DNA of 64,000 nt from Semisulcospira habei (taxonomy: Eukaryota; Mollusca; Gastropoda; Semisulcospiridae): NCBI GenBank assembly GCA_036245525.1, contig BTPG01000005.1, positions 118,364,007 through 118,428,006 of the forward strand. Direction: 5' to 3'. Position 1 is the stretch's first letter. Each line of letters starts with the position of its first letter. Position numbers and translations under genes: made by a program. Positions 47,267 to 56,143 of this stretch are shown here, piece after piece. The notes under the pieces were generated by a model. The model did no database searches, had not been told where the DNA came from, and worked only from the letters and a program-made list of their open reading frames with translations.

Positions 47267-48057
47267 CAAGGCTGCATTAAATTTGAGTCTCTTGTTGGGC
47301 CATTGATGTTGATTCTGATCCTTCGTATGAGGATGCCGCCGCGGACTGGTTCTATGACTGTGTAGTCGTTTTCTTTTACTTTCTCTCATGAAAACACTGA
47401 CGTTCTTGTGTGTTCAAGAATTCTTGTGTGTTCATGAATTCACACGACAAAGCCGTATTGCCGCACAGTTTCTTTGTGCATAATGCGCGTGGGAATTAAT
47501 TAAGTTTTTCCTTCATTTCGACGAGCTTTGGATTGTTTGACACACGGCAAGGGCGCAAAAATGCAGGCAAGGGTTCGGGTGGCCTTTTTATATACATCAT
47601 TGTGTAAATAAGAATTGTTATTTTATTCAAAGTATGATTATCATGTTACTGTGTATGCATTTGTAGATAAATGTTGCAACAGATTTAGCTGGAACAAAAG
47701 ATCCCGGCCAAGTCAATTTCTACATTATGCATTACTATTTAAAAGGGTCAGTGTTCACTGAGTTTGGTACCGCGGGAGTTTCATCGCCGCCGATTTTCAG
47801 TGTGTATGATCTTAGCAGTTGACCAATAATTAAAGGGTCGGCATTCGATGTGGAAACCTGAAGTTACCTACCCTGGGTTCTTGTTCAAGTTTGTTTTTAA
47901 ATCTGCAATCATGAGGACCTAATATTCCCTCTGTATTATTACATCTTATCATTAAAACCTTAACTTCTTTCATCCAGTGAAGAACATGTTACAGGTTTCC
48001 TGACATGTTATTAAATGCCATTGAATGTGTGTCTAGGTTCATCTACGTTCACGAGCA

Positions 48058-48704
48058 TGGCTTCACCATACAACCTTCAAAGTCTTGGAAAGCTACCTTT
48101 TATAGAGGAAGACAGTCAAGTGTGGGTGGGTTTTGACCAGTTTATATTACTCTTAAAAATAGTTATTGCGCTTCAGACACTGTCACGTTAAGGAGGGATA
48201 AAATCCTGCAGTCCCTAAAGGCCCAGAGTGCATTGCTTAACAAGGATGGAAAATTATATCTTCAGTTCAGTGAGCTTTTAGCATACGTCTTCAAAAACAA
48301 AAACGCTTTGCGTATCTGTGCTCAGCTCGCAAAGGAGGTGGAATATTGTGTACTGAATTGTTCACCGCCGTCTGCGAACACGTGTGCTGCCGGAAGGACA
48401 TTTGAAAAAAACAACAACATCTGACTCTATTAATTCAATATCTGAACTTTATCAAAAAGTTGCCAGGGCTAACATTCATATAAAAGAGATTGATACATTC
48501 TTTTTGAAATATTCATTATCGCTGAGATTTTTTTTCTTGAGTAAGTGTGTTACATTGTGCGAGAAACTGAAAGATCTGAATCAGATGTGCGCTGAAACAG
48601 TTTCAGCAGTTGAAAAACAGGCAAGCATTTGGAAACCTACGGGAAGGCATCCAGCTTTATGCAAGATGTATGGCATTATCCTGACATTAAGTGAATGGAA
48701 ATAA
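48058..48704 (+). pseudogene. Decayed ORF of unknown identity
   Basis: Three overlapping frames read as one former protein of about 215 residues. It starts MASPYNLQSLGKLPF at 48058, then a frameshift near 48158 leads to a frame with RRDKILQSLKAQSALL and LQFSELLAYVF, and a second frameshift at the A/CAA run near 48408 leads to DSINSISELYQKVA and KDLNQMCAETVSAVEKQ. It ends at TAA followed at once by aataaa. A mix of charged and leucine-rich helix-like segments; I recognise no family. The downstream motif gggtatttacccgaaata (48824-48841) resembles a Penelope-like terminus, so it may be an accessory ORF of such an element. A decayed host gene or retrocopy is equally possible. Confidence 0.45.
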
Positions 48705-48819
48705 ACGTGACAAACCTTTATCATGACGTAAAAATGCACAAAGTAACTTTACAATGACTCCTTCTGCCAATGAAAATAAGTAGCGGCTAATCTCTCTTTT
48801 TGTTTGTTTGTCTATTTTG

Positions 48820-48860
48820 ACAAAGGGTATTTACCCGAAATATTAATAAATGTACCCGTC
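48820..48860 (+). mobile_element. Possible Penelope-like 3' motif
   Basis: aaagggtatttacccgaaat then attaataaatg: a perfect small stem (gggta / taccc) followed by cgaaa and an A-rich end. Confidence 0.4.
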
Positions 48861-49049
48861 TCTTCTAAGCGTGTTTCTTTCTCCGTTGGGTACTTCTTTT
48901 CTGAACGTGGGCAAATGGATATTTTGAAAGACATTTTTCGTCAATAGAAATGTCTTTCTTTAACCTATAAAAAGATTTTTTTTTGTTGATATAATATGTC
49001 TAAGTTATGTACATTTGAAAAACAAAGAAAAAAGAAGGAAAAAAATAAT

Positions 49050-49122
49050 CGCCCAACGTGGGGCTCGAACCCACGACCCTGGGATTAAGAGTCCCATGCT
49101 CTACCGACTGAGCTAGCCGGGC
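49050..49122 (-). tRNA. tRNA-Lys(CUU), copy 1
   Basis: 73 nt with a complete cloverleaf: acceptor GCCCGGC/GTTGGGC, D stem GCTC/GAGC, anticodon stem TGGGA/TCCCA with loop CTCTTAA (anticodon CTT), T arm GTGGGTTCGAGCCCCAC, discriminator G. No intron and no encoded CCA, as in nuclear genes. A run of T (seven A on the plus strand, 49040-49046) just downstream is a pol III terminator. Confidence 0.96.
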
Positions 49123-49296
49123 TGCTGATAGTTTAGAACGCAGTGTAATATATTTATCCATGAGCTTTCCTATCGTGTGCCTTGCATTGTGTTTTCCCGC
49201 CACAATGTGAAGGACGCTGCGCGAGGGCCTAAATTTAGCGCTATCCAGTTTGGGCTGCCTGCCCACCGAAAGTTCCCACTGCGACGTGAGCCACTT

Positions 49297-49368
49297 CTAA
49301 AGGCATAAATTCAAATAAGCCTCCGCAGGCCGAGGCCTGCGGAGGCTAATGAGAATCTATGCCTCTTG
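49297..49368. repeat. HP-A palindrome with long inner arms
   Basis: Inner arms gcctccgcaggcc / ggcctgcggaggc are perfect; outer arms aaggcataaattc / gagaatctatgcct. Both inner arms carry cctccgc / gcggagg instead of the usual gcccccgc / gcgggggc. Confidence 0.92.
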
Positions 49369-49478
49369 TGATCTCTCATTGGGTTCAATTACGTCTATGC
49401 CTGCTCCGACAGCAGGCTGCGTTTAGCGTTAACCTACTTGAGTCCTTAACATTTCAGCGAATCATTCAGGGCCTACTG

Positions 49479-49546
49479 CAAGAGGCGTAGTAGACCCTCA
49501 TGTGCCTCCGCAGGGTGCGGAGGTACGTGAGGATTTATGCTTCTTC
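49479..49546. repeat. HP-A palindrome
   Basis: caagaggcgtagtagaccctca / tgaggatttatgcttctt around gcctccgcagggtgcggaggt, close to the 49297 copy in its inner arms. Confidence 0.87.
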
Positions 49547-49779
49547 AGGTAAATGTAATATCTATGTCTTTCACGGCCTTAGATCAATACTCAGCTGTTA
49601 GTGGCAAGTGTAATAGTCTACGTGAGGCTGTTTTTGCTGTTTTCACCAGAAACGGTTATAAACATAGACTGGCAAAAAAAAAAAAAAAAAAAAAAAGGAA
49701 AGTGAATACTCATAGCCAAAAAAGATACGTACACATTTCGTGCATGAGGTTAAAAAGCAGCAAAATGAAAAAATGTGAA

Positions 49780-49852
49780 CGCCCAACGTGGGGCTCGAAC
49801 CCACGACCCTGGGATTAAGAGTCCCATGCTCTACCGACTGAGCTAGCCGGGC
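49780..49852 (-). tRNA. tRNA-Lys(CUU), copy 2
   Basis: Identical over the 73 nt to copy 1, same strand. Terminator-like T run just downstream (aaaaaa on plus at 49768-49773). Flanks differ from copy 1, which argues against a recent segmental duplication. Confidence 0.96.
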
Positions 49853-50135
49853 TGCTAGGACATAGACACCTAGCAAGTCGGTGATAAAGCTTTGGTTAAG
49901 ACTGAAATAAAATAGGTATTTAAATTATGCTACATGTACCACATTTTAAGTCACTCAGTCCTGAGAATCACGCGCGCAAAAGAGGCATTTATTTAAACTG
50001 CGGTTCTAGGCCTTCTAAGGATGGACAAATGAAAAAGATAACATAGCATAATTATCTGTCTGTAATCATAAAAAAATGTTTCTGTTGTTGTAACATCTAT
50101 TATAAAAATAAATAAAAGAAAAATGAAAAAATTAT

Positions 50136-50208
50136 CGCCCAACGTGGGGCTCGAACCCACGACCCTGGGATTAAGAGTCCCATGCTCTACCGACTGAGCT
50201 AGCCAGGC
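50136..50208 (-). tRNA. tRNA-Lys(CUU), copy 3
   Basis: Differs from copies 1 and 2 by one base in the acceptor arm (GCCTGGC rather than GCCCGGC), which gives a G-U pair with the 3' strand and should still be functional. T run downstream (aaaaaa on plus). Confidence 0.94.
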
Positions 50209-50364
50209 TGATGATGAAACTTCTCAGTGTAAAGTACTTGTACTGTGAGCTTCCTTTCACTCGAGGCTTGCGTTGTGTTCCCGCCAGGGTTGTGTGTTTC
50301 CTACAACAATGTGCCTGAATCACTGGTGTCGTCGGCTTCCAAGAGGTAACACAACGTTACTACG

Positions 50365-50705
50365 ACCATAGACAGCTGTACGCGGGCCCTCTGCGGTTGA
50401 CGTAGGCCCGAAGACCATTTTTGCCGTACTACTGGGTTTAGGCTGTGCGCGGGCCACTGCGGTCGACGTGGGTCCGAACTGAACACAATATTATTTTTGC
50501 TCACACATGGGGTTTAGGCCATGCCTGCGCGGCCGGCCCACTCAGTGCGGCTGACGTGTGCCCGAAGACGTTTTGCTACTGGGGTTTACTAGGCTGTGCG
50601 CGGGCCCGCTGCGGTCGACCGGCGCCGCTGGGCGGGCCCGAAGACAATTTTTACTCACTACTCAGTGGGGTTTAAGCTGTACGCGGGCCTACCGCGGCCC
50701 AGTGA
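50365..50705. repeat. Tandem array of HP-B half-arms
   Basis: About five units of roughly 73-80 bp, starting near 50368, 50441, 50514, 50590 and 50668. Each has gctgtgcgcggg...ctgcggtcgacgtgggccc, then gaagac and ttgct. All lie in the same orientation without the matching left arm. Confidence 0.83.
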
Positions 50706-50866
50706 GCTAGCGGCCGCCATCCCTGTCCCCCGTTACAGGCCGCGAGCCGACAGACCAAAATGAGAGGCCTAGTTCGTCGAAACGTGCGGCCACAACTAAA
50801 AAGACGCGTATCCGCCGAATCATAGTGCTGAACGTCAGACTCTCAAATGAAGTCAGTGTGTCACGT

Positions 50867-50992
50867 TCAACCTTGGAGGTTGGTAGCGGTTTTAGTCGCG
50901 ATGATTCCTGCAGCCGGGCTGCAATCCGTATAGTCACTGATGTCGCGACTAACTTGACTCTGAAACCGCTACCGACACCCGGCAAAGGGTTA
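50867..50992. mobile_element. HP-F element, expanded centre
   Basis: caaccttggaggttggtagcgg ... accgctaccgacacccggc, then aaagggttaa. The usual gattcctgcaggaatc centre is replaced by about 40 bp (gcagccgggctgc and onward). Confidence 0.83.
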
Positions 50993-51038
50993 AAGAGGCT
51001 ATTTGAAATATCACGTGCCGAAAGTGAATGTCACGACT

Positions 51039-51041
<3 letters not shown>

Positions 51042-51098
<57 letters not shown>
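51042..51098 (+). repeat. (TG)n microsatellite
   Basis: 57 bp of TG. Confidence 0.97.
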
Positions 51099-51101
<3 letters not shown>

Positions 51102-51167
51102 ATTTATATTTTCTATTACTTTATTTTTGTTAACACCGTATGCACAACCAATTCGTTCATGCAGAAG

Positions 51168-51233
51168 TACACTGACGAGAAAAGGCATTCTTTTTTAAAG
51201 TGTTTCCGATGATTCAGAAAATGTCGTCAGTTA
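51168..51233. repeat. HP-D copy, decayed left arm
   Basis: tacactgacgagaaaagg, then gtttccgatgattcagaaaat, then gtcgtcagt; the inner left arm is lost. Confidence 0.75.
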
Positions 51234-51925
51234 GTGATTTACTGAGGGGAGAGTGGAAGAGCCGGCCTGCTTAGCTTATAGAAGAGCTAAAAGGCTTATA
51301 AAAGCCCATCATCCAACGCCCTAATTATTATCCCCGATCACTTTGTGCCAGTGGGACATAAAAATGGAGTAACGAACGAACGAACGCCCTAATTAATAAC
51401 AATTTTTACATGGAATTAGGCCATCCACAAGTCAGTGTAAACAAACTGCGGGGGAGACGGCGGTGTTGAAAGGAAGGGGGGTGGGGTGGGGTGGGTGTGG
51501 GGGAGGGGGGGGGCGATCGAGACGACAGTTGACAAAATTTTCACATAAAAAACCAACAATCAAAATCATAATTTTTTTCTCTAAAAATATTTCTACTACA
51601 AAATGTTTTTCTAAAAAAAAAAAAAAAAAAAAAATGTGTGTGTGTGTGTGTGTGTGTGGGGGGGTGGGGGGTGGGGGGTAGGGGTGGGGGTGGGGGGAGG
51701 GTTGGATTGGGGGTGGTGTGGTGGAGACGGGGGATACTCAGTCCACTCCTACACTTTCTTTTAGGGAGGAGGGGGGGGGGCAGGCCCCTCCCCTCCCCTC
51801 ACTCCCCCCTCCCACCATCAGCGGGGTTTTAGTCTAGCTGCTGGGGGTCAGTGCCCGGAAATGTAATGCTCGTACGGTGGTGGGAAATCGAGGGAGATAA
51901 CCAGTGTGCTCGACCTTCAGAGGTG
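51234..51925. other. No gene; A-, GT- and G-rich simple sequence
   Basis: A run (51616-51634), GT run (51636-51657), G-rich tracts with many GGGG blocks (51470-51510 and 51658-51710) and C-rich tract (51785-51815). Confidence 0.75.
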
Positions 51926-51970
51926 TCAAGCTGGCTAGGCATTACCCTCGAGCTATCAGGGTCCATCAAT
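51926..51970. repeat. HP-C right-arm fragment
   Basis: tcaagctggctaggcattac, then cctcgagctatcagggtcc, diverged. Confidence 0.55.
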
Positions 51971-52230
51971 ATTCCCATGCCTCTGGAAGCAAAAGACAAC
52001 CAGAGACCGGTTGGCGAGTGAGCTTTAAGGCCCACTACCGCCGTAACTTTTCAAAGCGGATGTGACACTTCTGTAACAAACGGTTACGAAACGCTACACA
52101 CAGGTCTAGTTATGGTTCATTTAGACACATGAGAATCCAGTTCAGCACACGTCGTCTTAATATCAAGTAACCTGACAATGACTCCACTCCGTTCTCATGA
52201 TAAATACTACAGTGCTATCACTTGAAGTTT

Positions 52231-52549
52231 TTCAGAGTCCGAAATAGCTCAGGCGGTTAAACGTCGGAGCAGGAGAGCTAAGGGAATCGCCGGGTCGTGG
52301 GTTCGAATCCTGTCCCGGTCCCGGCAGCTGGACTCACAATCCAGGGGAAAAAAAACGGATTTGTTCAATACCAAGTCCGTTGAAAGGTCCTGGTAAATCA
52401 AAGTGGCACAGTTGGAGTGCGCCTGAGTTGATCAGTGTTCAGGTCGTATTCCATAGGCAATAGATTTCCCTGTTCCCCCATAACCCGCCCGTCAGGGCCG
52501 TCCATGATCACCTCGGTGCTGTGGACGTTAAACCCGAACTAACCAACCA
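52231..52549 (+). mobile_element. tRNA-derived SINE, copy 2
   Basis: Same family as 685-996. A box aatagctcaggcggttaaac, B box ggttcgaatcc, tail gttaaacccgaactaacc. Target duplication acttgaagttt at 52220-52230 and 52550-52560. Confidence 0.95.
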
Positions 52550-52792
52550 ACTTGAAGTTTGAAACGTTAACAGCTGCCGCACAGAATAAATAAGCGCGAT
52601 TACGCATGTGCTGTTGCTGCCTGTCCAAACTGCTGTTAAAGTTCATTAGGTGTATCGACAAGACATAAAAAGCACAAATGGTGCAGAAACGTGTCTTCAG
52701 ATTTATGCGTAATGGTACTTTAAACCACACTGCACGCCACACCTATACAGTAGCACCTTGCTTAGCCCATCATCCAACGCCCTACTGCGGGA

Positions 52793-52896
52793 GACTGATC
52801 GACCGTGATAATTTAAGGGTAGTGCCAGGTTAGCTTGACGCCTGAGGCCGCCAAGCTAATCTGGCACTACCCTTGAATTATCATGATCGATCCATT
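52793..52896. repeat. HP-C hairpin
   Basis: gatcgaccgtgataatttaag, then gtagtgccaggttagctt, and the complement tgatcgatcc; the centre gacgcctgaggccg is slightly broken. The right flank reaches gggttaaatgggtta near 52960-52974. Confidence 0.88.
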
Positions 52897-53335
52897 TTCC
52901 TGCAGCGGGTACAGTCGTTATGTGACACCTCCCAAGTTTGGGACTGAATGCAACCGTGGGGTTAAATGGGTTACAGACGTGCGCAGTGTCTAAAGCCACT
53001 AATGCAACTGACCCCAGGACAAAAGGCAGACAGGCTGAACATCAGACTCGCTGCCGCTTCTTTGAAGAAAAAAAACCTCCGCTCTTTCAGGTTTCGGTGT
53101 TTTAAAAAAGTCGGACAAGGTGAAAGGAATCGAAGTGTGTTAAAAGTTCAGGATCAATCGGCTAGCTTTCCTTCCACGTAGAAAAAACACATTCGACGTA
53201 ATTAATGTTTGTCGGTAACGTGCGTATAATTTTGTGAAAAACAGTTTGTTTGTTAAAAAAGAAAACTTGTTGACGATGTCACATGTTGTTGGTAAGATAG
53301 TGCAAATTATCGGTCAAAACAATAAACCCACAAGG

Positions 53336-53532
53336 ATCCAAAGTCACGGAGCAGCACACATTGTACACTGACGAGCAAAAAGATGCAACAGTTTTGGAAT
53401 CATCGGAAACATTAAAGAGAGCAAAAGAAATGCGACAATTTTGGAATCATCGGAAACACTAAAGAGAGCAACAACAAAAAAGCGAGATTTTCGGAATCCA
53501 AAAATGTCGCATTTCTTATGCTCGTCAGTATA
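53336..53532. repeat. HP-D copy with left arm in triplicate
   Basis: After an HP-E right-arm scrap (53336-53362), the HP-D left arm (gagcaaaagaaatgcgac, then ttttggaatcatcgg and aaacac) occurs three times in direct order, at 53371, 53418 and 53464 (the last degenerate), followed by one right arm ending ctcgtcagta. Period about 46 bp. Confidence 0.85.
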
Positions 53533-53544
53533 GGTCGGGATCCG

Positions 53545-53690
53545 AGACGTATCGCCGGGATGGTCCCTGGATAGGTCAGGTGGTAGAGCGTTCAACCCCC
53601 ATCCGAACCTGTCGTGGATTTGAATCAGGGTGAGATCAAAATCGGATCACGCAAGTTTCGGTGCCCTATTTATGAAATCATCAGACTTTA
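53545..53690 (+). mobile_element. tRNA-derived SINE, second family
   Basis: ggtccctggataggtcaggtg, then gtagagcgttcaac (A box region), a B-box-like ggatttgaatc, then a body with gtttcggtgccc. Same type as 28700-28920. The right end runs into an HP-D fragment. Confidence 0.6.
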
Positions 53691-53721
53691 TGCATTTTAA
53701 TTTTTTTTAATATATTTTATT

Positions 53722-53796
53722 CACTGAAGAGAAAAATAAATGCTTTAATGTTTCCGATGATTCCAAAAAATGTCCTGTTTTTTTCTCGTCAGTATT
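53722..53796. repeat. HP-D copy, diverged
   Basis: cactgaagagaaaaataaatgc / gtttccgatgattcc, then gtcctgttttttt and ctcgtcagta. Confidence 0.65.
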
Positions 53797-54423
53797 AGTC
53801 GCAATACTCGTCAGTATACATGTATACGCAGTATACATGTGAGAGTGGTGAGGTTTCGTTTGAAGCAAACGACGATGGAGATGTTTGGAGTGTTGCCTGT
53901 GCATATAGTGCAAGCTTTTATCTGCCGCGATGTCAGTAGCTGCCGTTCGTTGTTGGGAGTCGTTCGTTGCGAACCGGCGAAACCTTACTTACGCCGCGGA
54001 CCAGCGAAAAAGAGGAGCCTGTCTCCGGTTGATAATTGCTGTCGGGGTTGTTTGCCTTTGGAACTTAAAGATGCAGGTCACTTTTTTTCGTATGCACTTA
54101 CCACATGCTCCTTTGATGTTTGAATTCAGTCCGCAGATCAAAGGTTCATTGAAATGTTATACAGATACACGCAGTGAACGTGCGTACTATAAATGCTAAG
54201 TTTCTGCACTGTGGCACCATGAAGCTGGAGGCCGCACGAAAGAAATGGAAAAAACAAAGAGCAAATAAACAAAAGAACAAAGAGCAAATAAACAAAAGAA
54301 CAAAGAGCAAATAAACAAAAAGAACAAAATGAACAAAAAACCAAAAAGCAAATAAACGTTCTAGTAAGACATTCGCTATATAACACATTTTAATAACAAC
54401 CATACAGTATTCAGAATATCTTT

Positions 54424-54506
54424 ACTGTTTAGCAAAAGAAACGCGACATTTATGGACTCATCAGAAACTCTACAGTGTTTTCGATGATTCCAAGAATATT
54501 GCTTTC

Positions 54507-54537
<31 letters not shown>

Positions 54538-54546
54538 CGTCAGTAT
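54424..54546. repeat. HP-D palindrome with T-run expansion
   Basis: tactgtttagcaaaagaaac / gctttctttt, then a 27-T run, then ttttgctcgtcagta. The T run grew from the cttttgc part of the right arm. Confidence 0.85.
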
Positions 54547-54870
54547 ACAATACAAACTGATACCAAATACTTAAGATTATTGGGACCGATACACACGTAT
54601 TCGCTCAGCAATGTAATCCATTAAACGCTAACTGTAAGGATTTCAAAAGAACCTCTGGACCAAATGGGTGCCGGACTACTAAGCGTGTCAAATGCGAAGT
54701 ATATCTCAACTAAAGAGGAAACGCGCTCACAAAGGACAAGTACGACACGGTTTAAGAAATTGTTCGGGTTTAAACACTTTTTTCAAAATTTCTAAAGACA
54801 AAAAAGACATTGCACCAGACCCTTTCCGGCTTAGGTGAGATATGCCTTTTACTCTTGTCTGTACGTTCAT

Positions 54871-55010
54871 TTAACCCATTCAGCCCCGACGCACTACGGC
54901 AGGAGGTGGATCGATCACGATAATTCAAGGGTAGTACCTGATGAGCTCGATGCCATCAAGCGCCAAGCTAATCTGGCACTACCCTTGAATTTTCATGATC
55001 GATTTGTGCC
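54871..55010. mobile_element. HP-C unit, left TTAA kept
   Basis: TTAA-cccattcagccccgacg at 54871; hairpin 54905-55003 with gatcgatcacgataattcaag / cttgaattttcatgatcgat. Inner core tcgatgccatcaagcgcca is partly decayed. No clear right TTAA. Confidence 0.8.
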
Positions 55011-55445
55011 AAAAGTGGGCAAATGCATGCAAACTCATGACCCAATAGAGGAGACTTTGTGTTTTTTTTTGCATTTTACACCCTTGATAGTCGCCGATTT
55101 GGTCTGTACGTTGTAGAAAGGGGTGACGTTTTGTGAAGGACAGAACCAGTGCCATGAAACTCGCACAAAAAATGTGTGTGGGTGCTGTCTGGTAAAAGCT
55201 AAGCTTTCAGAAACCAAATTGGCCAGTAACATTCACGCCACCTGCACGTGCACAGCTATTATTGTGTTTTCCTAAAATAAAATAAAGTTTGTGTAAAACA
55301 CCGCACGGTAAACACGTTAGGGGAGGTTCATTTTCCGCCCCGAGTTTATTGTTGCTGTGGGAAACTTGCCTGATAACAGATATAAACTTAAACCCAGATG
55401 GCCTCCACATTCCAAAGATGCATATGAGACTAGCTGTGCCAGTGG

Positions 55446-55509
55446 CAAGAGGCATAGATTCTCATGAGTCCCTGCATTCGCAGGGACTCATGAGGATCTA
55501 TGCCTCTTG
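55446..55509. repeat. HP-A palindrome, near perfect
   Basis: caagaggcatagattctcatg / catgaggatctatgcctcttg. Both inner arms read gagtccctgc / gcagggactc rather than gagcccccgc / gcgggggctc, a clear symmetric change. Confidence 0.96.
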
Positions 55510-55918
55510 CAGATGACGAGGACTAGATGATTGCTATGAACATGCACATCGGCCAGGCATTCCCTCACAGATCAAACGCCAGAGGAAACGCTGCAAGGGG
55601 TTTCACAAGCGTAAATGGGGTCAGTACAATGCACTGATCAGATCATGATGCGCCCCTACTTCTGCCGCAGCACATTAAGATCTATAACGTTCTAATGATG
55701 GGTATTTTTTGCTGCAAGAGATGGTGCACGTGTCTGGAATCATGCACTGATCAGCAAGTCGAACGCATTGACCTTGCGCGTTCACATTGAGGAGCGGGGC
55801 GTATGGTAGTCAAAGCGTGCCAATATGTACAGGATGTGCATCTTCGGTCATGTTAGTATTTTATTACGAGCCACAAAGCTTATCTTTAATAAGCAGACAG
55901 CAATTTGAGACTCGTCGT
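55510..55918. other. No gene recognised
   Basis: Unique-looking sequence. Confidence 0.5.
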
Positions 55919-56121
<203 letters not shown>

Positions 56122-56143
56122 CACCCACCCCATCCATTCCATC

